Source of the DNA: Methylocella silvestris | GTDB lineage: Bacteria; Pseudomonadota; Alphaproteobacteria; Rhizobiales; Beijerinckiaceae | Assembly: GCF_002891535.1 (NCBI RefSeq) | Contig: NZ_PDZR01000014.1 | Span: 36,946-100,945, forward strand | DNA: 64,000 nucleotides | Direction of reading: 5' to 3' | In this document: in pieces, positions 1 to 9,341 of the stretch | Position numbering within the stretch: the first letter of the stretch is position 1 | Layout of the letters: every line of letters begins with the position of its first letter | Notes under the pieces: generated by a model | What the model was told of the DNA's origin: nothing | Seen by the model: the letters and a program-made list of their open reading frames with translations, nothing else | The model's database searches: none | Position numbers and translations under genes: made by a program

Positions 1-2
1 AG

Positions 3-707
3 GCCATGGTCCGCTCGGCTTTGTTTTCCGCCGCGCGCGCGGAAGAGCTTGGCCTTTCGCGCAATAAAATCATTCTGTCGGCCAAGGTGTCGGCTGTGCA
101 GCAGTTGATCGCCGTCTATCGCACGCTCGCACGGCGCAGCAATTATGCGCTGCACCTAGGCCTGACCGAGGCCGGCATGGGCTCGAAGGGCATCGTCGCC
201 TCCTCCGCCGCGCTTGGCGTTTTGCTGCAGGAAGGGATCGGCGACACCATCCGCGTGTCGCTGACCCCCGAGCCGAACGGCGACCGCTCGCTTGAAGTCA
301 AGGTCGGGCAGGAAATTCTGCAGACGATGGGTTTTCGCACTTTTGTGCCGCTCGTCGCCGCCTGCCCCGGCTGCGGACGCACCACCTCGACCGTGTTTCA
401 GGAGCTCGCGCGCGATATCCAGACCTATATCCGCGACGAAATGCCAAGCTGGAAGACCCGCTACCCCGGCGTCGAGACCTTAAACGTCGCGGTGATGGGC
501 TGCATCGTCAATGGGCCGGGCGAATCAAAACACGCCGATATCGGCATTTCGCTGCCCGGCACCGGCGAGACGCCGACGGCGCCGGTGTTCATCGACGGCC
601 AGAAGGCCATGACTCTTCGTGGCGAAGGCATCGCCGCCGAATTCAAGACGATCGTCGAGACTTATATCGAGCGGCGGTTTGGCGGGACGAAATCAGCCGC
701 CGAGTAA
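3..707 (+). CDS. ispG: 4-hydroxy-3-methylbut-2-en-1-yl diphosphate synthase, C-terminal part (5' end outside window)
   Basis: IspG (GcpE) reductively opens methylerythritol cyclodiphosphate to HMBPP in the MEP isoprenoid pathway. The open frame runs in from the window edge, so this is the C-terminal 234 or so residues of a protein usually above 400. The [4Fe-4S] ligands are visible: a CPGC pair about 120 residues after the first in-window Met, and a third Cys in [10 protein letters not shown] near 166, followed by the conserved Glu. The Met at base 6 is internal, not the start. It ends at TAA 705-707. The gene upstream cannot be seen. Confidence 0.95.
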   Translation, partial: AMVRSALFSAARAEELGLSRNKIILSAKVSAVQQLIAVYRTLARRSNYALHLGLTEAGMGSKGIVASSAALGVLLQEGIGDTIRVSLTPEPNGDRSLEVKVGQEILQTMGFRTFVPLVAACPGCGRTTSTVFQELARDIQTYIRDEMPSWKTRYPGVETLNVAVMGCIVNGPGESKHADIGISLPGTGETPTAPVFIDGQKAMTLRGEGIAAEFKTIVETYIERRFGGTKSAAE

Positions 708-832
708 GAACCGGCCGAATTCGGATGAAACGGCGCAGCCAAGGGTTTTGGCGCTGAACATGCATTGCGGCCGCACGGCCCGCCGTTGTCGCGACATTTC
801 GGACAAAAGCGACAGACGCGGCGGGTTCATGC

Positions 833-1324
833 ATGAAAGCGCGCGGCATGACGGACAAAGTGGAATGGGTCGTCTGGAACGGCTCGATGGGAATTCTCGA
901 TACAGTCACAATCGGCCGTATCGAGGAGAGCGTTACCGGCCGGCGCGCCTATCTGGCCGCGCCCTATGGGGTCGTCGGGCCGTTCAGTCTCGACGCGCTT
1001 GAAACACAGGGCCGCGTGTCCTTTGGCGAATGTCTGGTGATGTCGCGCCGGAGATGGCGCGAGGATCAGGTCGAGCTGCGCCTCGAAGCGCGGGAAAAAC
1101 GCCGGGCCTTCATGTTCCGGCTGAATTTCAACGACGATGATCAGGTACACCGCGAGGTCCTGAACCTGCCGGCCGAGGGCGAGCTGAAACCGGCGGAGAT
1201 CAACGCCGCCTTCCGCAAGCTCGCCAAGACGGCGCATCCCGACGCCGGCGGCAGCAGCGAACATTACCGCCGCATCACGGAGGCGCGCGACGCGCTCATG
1301 CAGCCTTTCGCGCGGGCCGCTTAG
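833..1324 (+). CDS. J-domain (DnaJ-like) co-chaperone protein
   Basis: Protein of 163 residues with a C-terminal J domain (about residues 110-160). The HPD tripeptide that stimulates Hsp70/DnaK ATPase is present in KTAHPDAGG, followed by the expected helix with EARDAL. The N-terminal 100 residues are a short beta-rich region I cannot assign. Single-copy J proteins of this layout are common in Rhizobiales. Two starts are possible, ATG 833 and ATG 848 (MTDKVEW); neither has a strong ribosome-binding site. It stands alone, convergent with the sulfatase gene; the 165 bp between them holds nothing I recognise. The client is unknown. Confidence 0.75.
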   Translation: MKARGMTDKVEWVVWNGSMGILDTVTIGRIEESVTGRRAYLAAPYGVVGPFSLDALETQGRVSFGECLVMSRRRWREDQVELRLEAREKRRAFMFRLNFNDDDQVHREVLNLPAEGELKPAEINAAFRKLAKTAHPDAGGSSEHYRRITEARDALMQPFARAA

Positions 1325-1489
1325 GCGTCGATTTTCAGACAAGCGAACGAATGATTTTCCGGTTTCGCGGAACAAGAATGGCTCGGCGCGCCGAAGGCAG
1401 GTAGTCGCCGTGAACGCCGCTCAGGCGAGGGCCGAAACGCGCGGCGCAATAGCCGCGACGCCGCGCCCGATCGGGACGCTTTCCCCCGT

Positions 1490-3154
1490 TCACTTCCCTC
1501 GCTGCATGTTCTTCTTGAGCTGTGCGTCGACCGCATAATCGTCTGGAACCTCCACGACGCCGTTCGCCCGGACATAATCGGCATAGGCGGCGCGCAGCGC
1601 GTCGACGCGCTGGGGGTCCTGCCCCGAAAGATCTATCGATTCAGTCGGATCCTTCTTCAGATCATAGAGGCGCCATTTGAAGTCGCCGAACGGCGGCGCA
1701 TTGCGCACGAGCTTGTAATCGCCGCCGTAGACAGCTGCGCCGCCGGCGACCTCCTGTGCAAACGTCGCTCCCGCGCGAAGATCGTCGGCTTTTTGCGTCA
1801 ACAGCGGAACCATGGACACGCCAAGAAACGCTTTCGGATCGGCCGAGGGAGCGCGCGCGCCGGCAAGCTCGAGCAGCGTCGGCGTGATGTCGGCGACCGA
1901 CAGGAAAGCGCCGGACGTGCGGCCGACGGCAAATTTCTGCGGATAACGGATAATCAAGGGCGCCCGTACTCCGCCTTCTGCGGCTGAGCCCTTGAAATTG
2001 GAAAAGGGCGTCATGGAGACGCTGGCCCAGCCGGGGCCATATTCGGAATAGGACCCCTTCTGGCCGAGGCGTTCATAAGAGAGATCAAAGTTTTTGGCGT
2101 AATAGTCGGGAAACATCTTCATGAGTTCGGCGCTTTCGCCGCCGTTGTCGCTGAGGAATAAAATGATGGTGTCGTCGAGCAGATTTTTGGCCCGAAGATG
2201 CTCGACGATCCGGCCGACGCTCATATCGACATATTCGACCATGCCTGCATAGACCGCCATGCGCTTGGCGGCCATGCGCTTCTCATCGTCCGAAAGCGCG
2301 CTCCAGTCGGGTCCAGCTGGCGTAGGCTCGCGCGCGCCCGGCGGCAAAAGGCCGATTTCAAGCTGGCGACGGCGGCGAACATCGCCGATCGCGGTCCAGC
2401 CCGCATCATAGACATGCGCGTAACGCTCGATAAAATCGGTCGGCGCCTGATGAGGCTGATGCACCGCCTGAAATGCAAGATAGCCGAAAAACGGGCTGCC
2501 GTCGTTGGCGTGCGCGTCAATGTAGCCAAGCATCTTGTCGGTATAGAATTGCGTCGAGTAGAAATCCTTCGGCAGGTCGATCGGCTTTGCGCCCTCGTAG
2601 TAATGGAGAGAAGCGTAGCCCGGCGTGTAGGATTTGTTCTCGAAATTGTCGCCGCCGCCTTCGGCCAGCACGACCGATTCCTCAAACCCCTGCGCGACCG
2701 GAAGCTTATCCGCAGATTTGCCGAGATGCCATTTGCCGGCCATGTAGGTGTGATAGCCGTCCGCGCGCAACAGCGCCGCGATGGTGGGTTGGCCGTTCAG
2801 AAAACCCTCATAGCCAGGCTGGCCGCGCTGATTGTCGGCAAGAAGCTCAGACATATTGCCGAGGCCTGCCTTGTGGTTGTCCTGTCCCGTCAGCAGCATG
2901 CTGCGCGTCGGCGCGCAAAAGGCGGAGGTATGGAAGTTTGTGAAACGGAACCCCTGCGCTGCGAGCTCGTCGATGTTCTGCGTATAAATCTCGCCGCCAT
3001 AGGAGCCGAGATCCGAATAGCCCATGTCATCGACGAGGATCAGCAGAATATTCGGTCGGCCAGCGCAATGGCCCGGCCCGGCAACTCCCCAAAATAACGA
3101 CGCGCCACATAGAATACTCGCAACACGTTTGAGTGAGCCGCCTATCGCCATCAT
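1490..3154 (-). CDS. arylsulfatase-family hydrolase, secreted
   Basis: 554-residue alkaline-phosphatase-superfamily sulfatase. An N-terminal hydrophobic signal segment (residues 8-31) precedes the sulfatase core. The metal ligands appear in LVDDMGYSDLG (D42, D43), and Cys80 in CAPTR is the C-x-P-x-R site that a formylglycine-generating enzyme would convert to the catalytic aldehyde. A second metal site is in FLSDNGG. The length is normal for the family. It should hydrolyse sulfate esters in the periplasm or outside the cell, releasing sulfate; the substrate cannot be told. ATG 3154 and ATG 3151 are both possible starts. No maturase gene lies in the window. Confidence 0.9.
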   Translation of the reverse strand: MMAIGGSLKRVASILCGASLFWGVAGPGHCAGRPNILLILVDDMGYSDLGSYGGEIYTQNIDELAAQGFRFTNFHTSAFCAPTRSMLLTGQDNHKAGLGNMSELLADNQRGQPGYEGFLNGQPTIAALLRADGYHTYMAGKWHLGKSADKLPVAQGFEESVVLAEGGGDNFENKSYTPGYASLHYYEGAKPIDLPKDFYSTQFYTDKMLGYIDAHANDGSPFFGYLAFQAVHQPHQAPTDFIERYAHVYDAGWTAIGDVRRRRQLEIGLLPPGAREPTPAGPDWSALSDDEKRMAAKRMAVYAGMVEYVDMSVGRIVEHLRAKNLLDDTIILFLSDNGGESAELMKMFPDYYAKNFDLSYERLGQKGSYSEYGPGWASVSMTPFSNFKGSAAEGGVRAPLIIRYPQKFAVGRTSGAFLSVADITPTLLELAGARAPSADPKAFLGVSMVPLLTQKADDLRAGATFAQEVAGGAAVYGGDYKLVRNAPPFGDFKWRLYDLKKDPTESIDLSGQDPQRVDALRAAYADYVRANGVVEVPDDYAVDAQLKKNMQRGK

Positions 3155-3191
3155 CTGCCTCCGTTTGCCGTAGCGCTTTCTCGCCCAGCCG

Positions 3192-3869
3192 CTAAATCAG
3201 CCCTGCCGCGATATTGATCGTCAGCGCCAGCACCGCGCTGTTGAAGAAAAACGCGATGATCGAATGCACCAGCGAGACGCGGCGCATTTCCTTGCCCGTA
3301 ATCTGCACATCCGCCGTCTGCGAGGCGACGCCGATGATGAAGGAGAAATAGAGAAAATCGAAGTAGTCCGGGTCTTCGGTTCCCGGAAATTCGAGGCCGC
3401 CGGCAAGTTTTGGGTCCCTGCCCGGCTCTTCGTCGAGTTCGTCGAAATATTCATGCGCGTAATGCAGCGCGAAGGTCAGATGGATGAAGAACCAGGAGCT
3501 GACAATCGTCGCTCCCGCCAGCGCGATATGCAGCCCTTTCCGGGTTCCTTGCATCTCCTGCGTCGACCCAAGCTGCGCCACGATCGCGGCCATGGAAGCG
3601 GTGGCGGCAAGACACGTCACCACAAGAATGAAAAACCGCCCCTCGTCGCTCTCCTTGGCGCGCCAGCGCATCGATTCCGGCGTCGCCCGCAGGATCAGCA
3701 CGGTCGAAAGAAGAAAATAGAGTAGCGCGCCGACATTCCAGCTGATGAGGAAACGCGTGGCATGGACGGGGAACGGCGCCAGAAAATAGGCGAGCGCGCT
3801 GGCGGCAAGGCCGGCGAACAGACGCGGATGGCCGTGGACGGTGCGATAAGGATAGCCGAACGAAACCAT
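3192..3869 (-). CDS. DUF1345 family integral membrane protein
   Basis: 225-residue protein with about five hydrophobic segments (near residues 15-32, 42-60, 80-98, 113-133 and 203-224). The acidic stretch YAHEYFDELDEEPG after segment four and the DPDYFDFLYFSFIIGVASQ motif are typical of DUF1345, a family of unknown function found widely in Proteobacteria. It lies 37 bp upstream of the sulfatase in the same direction, so co-transcription is possible, but no functional link is known. No catalytic motif is visible. Confidence 0.85.
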   Translation of the reverse strand: MVSFGYPYRTVHGHPRLFAGLAASALAYFLAPFPVHATRFLISWNVGALLYFLLSTVLILRATPESMRWRAKESDEGRFFILVVTCLAATASMAAIVAQLGSTQEMQGTRKGLHIALAGATIVSSWFFIHLTFALHYAHEYFDELDEEPGRDPKLAGGLEFPGTEDPDYFDFLYFSFIIGVASQTADVQITGKEMRRVSLVHSIIAFFFNSAVLALTINIAAGLI

Positions 3870-3901
3870 TGCGCTCTCCGCCTCAGGCTATCCCGGCGCC
3901 A

Positions 3902-4831
3902 TCAGCTGGCCCGTTTGGCGACGAAGCGCGCCGCTTCCTTCAAAACCGCAGCGTCGGCGCCTTGCGAGAACAGATCGAGCGCGACGATCGCCTCGGCCGC
4001 CAACCTGTCGCGCCGTTCCCGCGCAGCCTCGAGGCCGAGCGCTGCGACGAGCGTCGCCTTGTTGCGGCCGGCGTCCTTGCCGGCGCGCTTGCCGAGCGTC
4101 GCCTCATCGGCCTCGACGTCCAGAATGTCGTCGGCGACCTGAAAGGCGGCCCCGAGCGCGTGGCCGTAGGCCGACAACGCCGCGCGAGCTTTTACGTCGG
4201 CGGCGCCGATGATGGCGCCCGCCATCACGGAAAAATGCAGCAGCGCGCCGGTCTTCATGCTTTGCAGCCGGATCACCGCCTCGGCTGTATGCGGCGCCGT
4301 CGATTGTTCGGCTTCAAGGTCGAGAACCTGGCCGCCGATCATGCCGCCAAAGCCGGCGGCCCGCGCCAGCGCGAGCACCAATTCGGCGCGGATCGCGGCA
4401 TCTTCATGCGTCACGGGATCGGCCAGAACGTCGAAGGCGTAGGTCAAAAGGCCGTCGCCGACGAGAATAGCGGTCGCCTCATCAAAGGCTTTATGGGTGG
4501 TCGCGCGGCCGCGCCTCAGATCGTCATTGTCGAGCGCGGGAAGGTCATCATGCACCAGTGAATAGCAATGAATCATCTCGACCGCCGCCGCCGCGCGGAT
4601 GACGCCCTCGCCCTCGACCCCGAACAACCGCGCTGTCTCGATGACGAGGAATGGCCGCAGCCGTTTGCCGCCGCCAAGGCTCGAATAGCGGATCGCCTCC
4701 ATGAGACGGCGCGGCCGGGCAATCTCGCCAGCCAGCGGCGAGGGGCCGAGCAGACGGTCCAGCATCGTCTCCGCAGCGTCGGCGGCGGTCTTCAGCCTTT
4801 TGTCGAATTCCCTCGCGGCGCCCTCCGCCAT
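3902..4831 (-). CDS. ispA: polyprenyl synthetase, farnesyl diphosphate synthase type
   Basis: 309-residue trans-isoprenyl diphosphate synthase that condenses IPP with DMAPP and GPP to give FPP (or GGPP). Both aspartate-rich metal sites are clear: DDLPALDND at residues 95-103 (the two-residue insertion typical of bacterial type enzymes) and DDILD at 234-238. The GGGKRLRP substrate-binding motif is at 53-60. Length fits IspA. Chain length cannot be fixed from sequence alone. It is divergent from mtgA, with 109 bp between the starts, and is not next to dxs as in many bacteria. Confidence 0.92.
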   Translation of the reverse strand: MAEGAAREFDKRLKTAADAAETMLDRLLGPSPLAGEIARPRRLMEAIRYSSLGGGKRLRPFLVIETARLFGVEGEGVIRAAAAVEMIHCYSLVHDDLPALDNDDLRRGRATTHKAFDEATAILVGDGLLTYAFDVLADPVTHEDAAIRAELVLALARAAGFGGMIGGQVLDLEAEQSTAPHTAEAVIRLQSMKTGALLHFSVMAGAIIGAADVKARAALSAYGHALGAAFQVADDILDVEADEATLGKRAGKDAGRNKATLVAALGLEAARERRDRLAAEAIVALDLFSQGADAAVLKEAARFVAKRAS

Positions 4832-4940
4832 ATGCTTCGCCTTTTTAGTTTTGCAGGAAGAACCGGCCGGCTCTCCGACGCCTGTCGATAAAGTTGCGGT
4901 TCGGCTTGCCCGATCGCGGCAGATCGGTCAAGGCTCCGGC

Positions 4941-5627
4941 ATGGCGCGCTCGGGCCCCCTCGGCTTTTTCGGCAAACTCTTCGCTATTATCTTCTGCCTC
5001 GCCCTGGCTTTGCTGCTCGGCGTGGTCGGGCTCATTTTCGCCTATCGTTATGTGCCGCCGACCTCCACCTTGATGCTGGCGCGCTATATCCAGGGCGAGC
5101 CGGTTGATCGCGTCTTTGTGCCGCTCAATCAGATTTCGCCCAATCTGCGCGCGGCGGTGATCGCCTCCGAGGATTCGTTGTTCTGCCGCCATCATGGCGT
5201 CGATTGGGGCGCGTTGCAGGAAGTGATCGATTCGGCCGACGAGGATGGCCCCTCGCGCGGCGCCTCGACGATCACCATGCAGACCGCCAAGAACCTCTTT
5301 CTCTGGCCCTCGCGCTCAGTGGTCCGCAAAGCGATCGAGATCCCGCTGGCGCTGATCATCGACTTTCTTTTGCCGAAGAGGCGCGTTTTGGAGATCTATC
5401 TCAACATCGCCGAATGGGGCGAGGGGCTGTTCGGCGCGGAGGCGGCGGCGCGGCGCTATTTCCAGAAAGGCGCCGACCGGCTCGATGCGCGGCAGGCTGC
5501 GCTGATGGCCTCCGCCCTGCCGAACCCGCGCATGCGAGATCCTGCCCATCCAAGCCGCCAGATGACGCGGCGCGCGGCCACCATCGCTGCGCGGCTGCGC
5601 GACGAAGACCTCTCCTGCGTCAATTGA
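4941..5627 (+). CDS. mtgA: monofunctional biosynthetic peptidoglycan transglycosylase
   Basis: 228-residue glycosyltransferase-51 enzyme that polymerises lipid II into glycan strands at the inner membrane. One N-terminal transmembrane helix (residues 12-36) anchors the catalytic domain. The catalytic Glu is E77 in ASEDSLFCRHHG, with later family motifs GASTITMQTAKNL and RRVLEIYLNIAEWG. There is no transpeptidase domain, which separates it from class A PBPs. The reading frame is open further upstream, but ATG 4941 gives the family's usual length and N-terminus. Divergent from ispA. Confidence 0.93.
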   Translation: MARSGPLGFFGKLFAIIFCLALALLLGVVGLIFAYRYVPPTSTLMLARYIQGEPVDRVFVPLNQISPNLRAAVIASEDSLFCRHHGVDWGALQEVIDSADEDGPSRGASTITMQTAKNLFLWPSRSVVRKAIEIPLALIIDFLLPKRRVLEIYLNIAEWGEGLFGAEAAARRYFQKGADRLDARQAALMASALPNPRMRDPAHPSRQMTRRAATIAARLRDEDLSCVN

Positions 5628-5799
5628 GGCTGCGGCCAAGCCCGAAATCGATGTATTGGGAAAGCAGAGCGAACAGGCTCCCTTCGCCCCGGCTTTCGAT
5701 TTACGATAGCCAGCGCTGGATTTTCATTGTATGAGGCGCGCTCGCCTTGAAACGCACGCCGAGCCACGGCTCGCACAAAAGTTTAGTTGAGACTGACCT

Positions 5800-5988
5800 A
5801 TGGCCGTTCCGAAACGCAAGACCTCCCCCATGAAGCGCGGGTTCCGCCGCTCCGCCGACGCGCTTGCGGCTCCGACCTATGTCGAAGACAAGGATTCGGG
5901 CGAGCTGCGCCGTCCGCACCATGTCGATCTCAAGACCGGCATGTACCGCGGCCGCCAGATCCTGACGCCGAAGAACAAGGAAGCCTGA
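5800..5988 (+). CDS. rpmF: 50S ribosomal protein L32
   Basis: 62-residue basic protein starting [20 protein letters not shown], the typical alphaproteobacterial L32 N-terminus, and ending with the [15 protein letters not shown] block. It is a component of the large ribosomal subunit. The zinc cysteines found in some L32 versions are absent, as is usual in this class. It has a normal length and sits alone; the genes often next to it elsewhere (plsX, the DUF177 gene) are not here. A GC-rich hairpin follows the stop. Confidence 0.95.
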   Translation: MAVPKRKTSPMKRGFRRSADALAAPTYVEDKDSGELRRPHHVDLKTGMYRGRQILTPKNKEA

Positions 5989-6004
5989 GGGCTTTTGTGA
6001 TCCG

Positions 6005-6027
6005 AGCCCGCGCGAACGCTGCGGGCT
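6005..6027 (+). terminator. hairpin after rpmF
   Basis: Perfect 7-bp inverted repeat AGCCCGC / GCGGGCT with a 9-nt loop, 17 bases after the rpmF stop and before the convergent HELLH gene. There is no good T run, so it may be only a weak or bidirectional terminator. Confidence 0.4.
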
Positions 6028-6052
6028 TGCGCCTCGATTCGGATGTCTGAGG

Positions 6053-6775
6053 TCAGTGGCGGTTGATCTGCCGCTGACGTAGCGTGTCGACCTGATCCTG
6101 CACGATTTTATATTGGGCCGGGGCATCGCGCAGACGGGCGCGGCGGTTCTTCTCGGTCACCCAGAAATTAAAGACATTCGCGACGATAATCGACGCGATG
6201 AAGTCGTGGAAATCCTGGTCGAGCGCCGTACTCGAGCCGAGCCCATAGACATAGGGCGCGCCCTGCACGAGATAGCGTCCGATCGTCGGCTCGCCGAGAA
6301 GCTGCGGCGGCAGCCATTTCGTCGCAATGTCGATCTCATCCAGCACATGCAGCAATTCATGCTCATAGATGCGCGCAAAAATTTGCACGGAGAGATCGTC
6401 CTTCGGATTGTAGTCGACCGATTTGGCCAGATACATCGCCATCTCGAGATCGAGGAAGACATCGCCCCCCAGAAACTCGAATTTCCACGGACCGTGCTCC
6501 GATCCTGACGCCGAACTTCTGCGCCATTGCGCATTGGCGTCGGCGAATCGGATCGTCGGCGCCGCGGTGACGAGGCCGTCGACGATCCTCAGCTGTCCCG
6601 ACTGCGCGGCGCTGGTATTCGGCGAAAGCCGCATCATTTCGGGAACGTCGACGATGTTGGGATAGCGGATGTCGCCTTGAGCGACCCCCGCGGGCGGCGT
6701 GACCCCGAAATATTCCGGCGGCAGCAGCAGCTCGTTCTTGGGCCAGGTGATGCGCGGAACAAATTTGACAGCCAT
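6053..6775 (-). CDS. conserved hypothetical protein with HELLH metal-binding motif
   Basis: 240-residue protein I do not recognise. Residues about 138-150 read YEHELLHVLDEID, which contains a HExxH sequence as in zincin metalloproteases, followed by acidic residues that could give a third ligand. No signal peptide or membrane segment is visible, and aromatic residues are frequent. A good ribosome-binding site (GGAGG, 6-8 nt ahead) supports ATG 6775. The gene is isolated between rpmF and tal, so context gives no clue. The motif could be a chance match; a zinc-dependent hydrolase is only a suggestion. Confidence 0.7.
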   Translation of the reverse strand: MAVKFVPRITWPKNELLLPPEYFGVTPPAGVAQGDIRYPNIVDVPEMMRLSPNTSAAQSGQLRIVDGLVTAAPTIRFADANAQWRRSSASGSEHGPWKFEFLGGDVFLDLEMAMYLAKSVDYNPKDDLSVQIFARIYEHELLHVLDEIDIATKWLPPQLLGEPTIGRYLVQGAPYVYGLGSSTALDQDFHDFIASIIVANVFNFWVTEKNRRARLRDAPAQYKIVQDQVDTLRQRQINRH

Positions 6776-6864
6776 GGGAACCTCCGCCGCCTTTATGGCG
6801 AGGCTCTCAGGCGGCGCCGGTGCGCTGCGTCACGCCGGCGTCCTTATCTGCAAAATCATCATGA

Positions 6865-7857
6865 TTAGAGGCTGGCGAATTCGCCGTCCGCCGCCGCAAG
6901 CAGGCGCTGCGAGACAAGCTCACGCAGAGCGCGAAGATCGCCGCTGAACACCCTGATTCCTTCGGCAAGTTTCTCGGTCGCCATCGCGTCCTCATTGAGC
7001 ATGAAGCGGAAGGTCTTTTCGTCGAGATCAAGCTTTGCCGGAATCCGGTCCGCCGGGACATGCGGCGTCAGCCGCTGCTCAAGTCCGCCATCGTCGCGGG
7101 CGAGTTCATCGAGCAGCTGGGGCGAGACCGTCAGCCGGTCACAACCGGCAAGCGCCTCGATCTCCGCCTTGTTGCGGAACGAGGCGCCCATGATGACGGT
7201 CGAAACGTCATGCGCCTTGAAATAATCATAGATCTGCCGGACCGAGAGGACGCCGGGATCGGTCTCCGCCGTAAAACTTTTCCCTTGCGCCTTCATGTGC
7301 CAGTCGAGGATGCGGCCGACGAAGGGAGAGATCAGAAAGGCGCCGGCGTCGGCGCAGGCGACGGCCTGCGCGAGCGAGAAGACCAGCGTCATATTGCAGT
7401 CAATCCCCTCGCGCTGGAGGATCTGTGCGGCATGGGCGCCCTCCCAGGTGGCCGCGATCTTGATGAGGATCCGATCACGGCCGACGCCCCGGCGCTCATA
7501 TTCGGCGATGATGGCGCGAGCCTTGGCGACCGTCCCCTCGACGTCGAAGGACAGATCGGCGTCGACCTCGGTCGAGACGCGGCCGGGCACGATCTTGGTC
7601 AGTTCCTCGCCGAAATTGATCGCCAGCCGGTCCGCGACCTCGCTCGTCAGCCGATTATGGCTGCGGCCCCAGACGATCGCCTCATTGACCAGAGGCTCAT
7701 AGGCCTTGAGCTGGGCGGCTTTCAGGATGAGCGTCGGATTGGTGGTGGCGTCGGTCGGGGCGAAAGCGCGGATCGCCTCCATGTCGCCGGTGTCGGCGAC
7801 GACGGCCGTCATGGTCTTCAGCTGATCGAGTTTCGAAGGAAGTTTTTGCGCGGACAT
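6865..7857 (-). CDS. tal: transaldolase
   Basis: 330-residue TalB-type transaldolase, which moves a dihydroxyacetone unit between sugar phosphates in the non-oxidative pentose phosphate pathway. The Schiff-base lysine is K133 in LIKIAATWEG. The N-terminal TDATTNPTL motif and the later VILGAS-like segment TVIMGASFRN are conserved. An upstream in-frame start at 7911 exists, but ATG 7857 gives the expected N-terminus (MSAQKLPSKLDQLK) and family length. It is a single gene, cytosolic. Confidence 0.95.
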   Translation of the reverse strand: MSAQKLPSKLDQLKTMTAVVADTGDMEAIRAFAPTDATTNPTLILKAAQLKAYEPLVNEAIVWGRSHNRLTSEVADRLAINFGEELTKIVPGRVSTEVDADLSFDVEGTVAKARAIIAEYERRGVGRDRILIKIAATWEGAHAAQILQREGIDCNMTLVFSLAQAVACADAGAFLISPFVGRILDWHMKAQGKSFTAETDPGVLSVRQIYDYFKAHDVSTVIMGASFRNKAEIEALAGCDRLTVSPQLLDELARDDGGLEQRLTPHVPADRIPAKLDLDEKTFRFMLNEDAMATEKLAEGIRVFSGDLRALRELVSQRLLAAADGEFASL

Positions 7858-7941
7858 GGGCGATCCCGTTGGCGTGGCGGATCTTATAGACCAACCCGTT
7901 CCCCTTTGCATCGCCCCTGTTCGCGCTTGTCGCGCCGCGCG

Positions 7942-8373
7942 TCAGTCGATCAGCTTCTCGAGCGCGCGGCCGGCCTTCGAGTGGAATTCCTTGGCCTCAA
8001 GCGTGCCGTCGTTATCGACATCGGCCTTTTTGAACAGACTTTCGACAATCGTCATATATTCGGCCTTGGTCAGCGTACCGTCCTTATCGGGATCAGCCGC
8101 CTTGAAAGCTTTCCCTTTGACCACGCCTTTGGTTTCCGCGCGGTCCAACGTGTCGTCGCTATCCTTGTTTAACTTGTCGAATTCCGCCGAAGCAGCTGCT
8201 TTGACCTCCGCGAGATCGAGCGTTTTGTCGGCGTCCTTGTCATATTCTTTGACGACGTCCGAACCGGCGAAAGCTACCGGAGCGCCAGCGATCAGCAGTC
8301 CAGCCGCAAGCAGGCTACACATGGAAAACTTTGCAAAAGCAGAGGGTTGAACCGTCATCTTCATCTTCTCCAT
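7942..8373 (-). CDS. secreted EF-hand calcium-binding protein
   Basis: 143-residue protein with a cleavable signal peptide (hydrophobic stretch to about residue 36, ending APVAFAG) followed by four acidic loops that resemble EF hands: DKDADKTLDLAE, DKDSDDTLDRAE-like, DPDKDGTLTKAE and DVDNDGTLEAKE. The last two have full D-x-D-x-DG loops and should bind calcium; the first two are degenerate. Small periplasmic proteins of this sort are common in methylotrophic and other Rhizobiales. ATG 8373, 8364 and 8358 are all possible starts. Function beyond calcium binding is unknown. Confidence 0.82.
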   Translation of the reverse strand: MEKMKMTVQPSAFAKFSMCSLLAAGLLIAGAPVAFAGSDVVKEYDKDADKTLDLAEVKAAASAEFDKLNKDSDDTLDRAETKGVVKGKAFKAADPDKDGTLTKAEYMTIVESLFKKADVDNDGTLEAKEFHSKAGRALEKLID

Positions 8374-8465
8374 CAGGCTGTTCGCCCTGAATTTAAACTA
8401 AAGGCCATCCCCGGGGAAAAGTCTAGGCGACAGGGAAAAACTCCCGCTCAAGTTTACGGTTGTCT

Positions 8466-9341
8466 CTATTGCTGTCGGAAGTTGATCGGCACGGACAGCG
8501 TGACGGCGCCGCCCATCTCCGCTGGCGGCGGCGGGAACGGGCTGGATCTGTGGGCGATCGCAACCGCTTCCTGATCCAGCGCCGCCGAACCCGAACTGCG
8601 CACGAGGCGGGCCGACGCCAGCCTGCCGGAGCGGTCTATGGTGAAGGCGATTGTCGCGGCGCCGCTCGCGCCCTGTGCGCCGGCCGGGTAGCGCTTGTTG
8701 CGGTTGAGCGCCGCCGAGACGAGACCACGCCAATTCGAGGCCGACATCGCCGATCCGCCGCCGCCGCCGCCCGCGCCGCCGCCGCCCTGCCCGCCTTCGC
8801 CGGGCCTCCCGCCGGTTCGGCCCGGGGTAACGCCACGCGGAAGGCGGGCCGGCTCCGCGCGCTTGGGCGCCGGCTTTTCGCGAGGAGGCGCGATTTTCTT
8901 TGGCGTTGGCTTCGGTTTCGGTTTTGCCTCGAGCTTGGGTTTGATCAGCGGCTTTGGCGGCTCCGGCGGGACCAGCACCGCATCGGCCCTGGGCGCGGGC
9001 GCGATGTCGGGAACCGGCTCCGGCGGCGGAGTTGGCTCCGGATCAGGTTCAGGCTGCGGGACCGGCTCCGGTTCGATTTGCGGCTGCTCCGCCGTGATCT
9101 CCGGCTCGGGCTCGGGCGCGACCACGGCGCCGCCGCCATCCACCTGGCCTACCGCCATCGGGGGCAGTTCGATCATGATCGCGGATTCAGCAGCGCTAGC
9201 CAGCGCTTCGGGCTCGCTCTGGCGCGTCAGCCAATAGACCAGCCCCGCATGCGCCACGAACACGACAGCGGCGGCGGCAATCCAGCGGGCGACCGGAGAT
9301 TTCTCCTCCGGCGGCAGCACAAAATGCGCCTGCAGGGTCAT
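8466..9341 (-). CDS. tonB: TonB family energy transducer
   Basis: 291-residue TonB-like protein: a single N-terminal transmembrane helix (about residues 20-40), a long Pro/Glu/Lys-rich periplasmic spacer (about 75-150), a Gly-rich linker, then a C-terminal TonB domain (about 200-291) with YPAGAQGASG and the SSGSAALDQEAV motif. It would carry proton-motive energy from ExbB/ExbD to outer-membrane receptors for iron complexes or vitamins. The start codon overlaps the exbD stop by 4 bp (ATGA), indicating translational coupling. No receptor gene lies next to it. Confidence 0.9.
   Translation of the reverse strand: MTLQAHFVLPPEEKSPVARWIAAAAVVFVAHAGLVYWLTRQSEPEALASAAESAIMIELPPMAVGQVDGGGAVVAPEPEPEITAEQPQIEPEPVPQPEPDPEPTPPPEPVPDIAPAPRADAVLVPPEPPKPLIKPKLEAKPKPKPTPKKIAPPREKPAPKRAEPARLPRGVTPGRTGGRPGEGGQGGGGAGGGGGGSAMSASNWRGLVSAALNRNKRYPAGAQGASGAATIAFTIDRSGRLASARLVRSSGSAALDQEAVAIAHRSSPFPPPPAEMGGAVTLSVPINFRQQ

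Noticed and set aside
2198..3097. 299-codon frame on the plus strand inside the sulfatase
   Set aside because: Antisense shadow; the sulfatase reading has a signal peptide, CAPTR and metal sites.
7060..8172. 370-codon plus-strand frame across transaldolase and the EF-hand gene
   Set aside because: Arises from GC-rich third positions opposite two recognisable genes.
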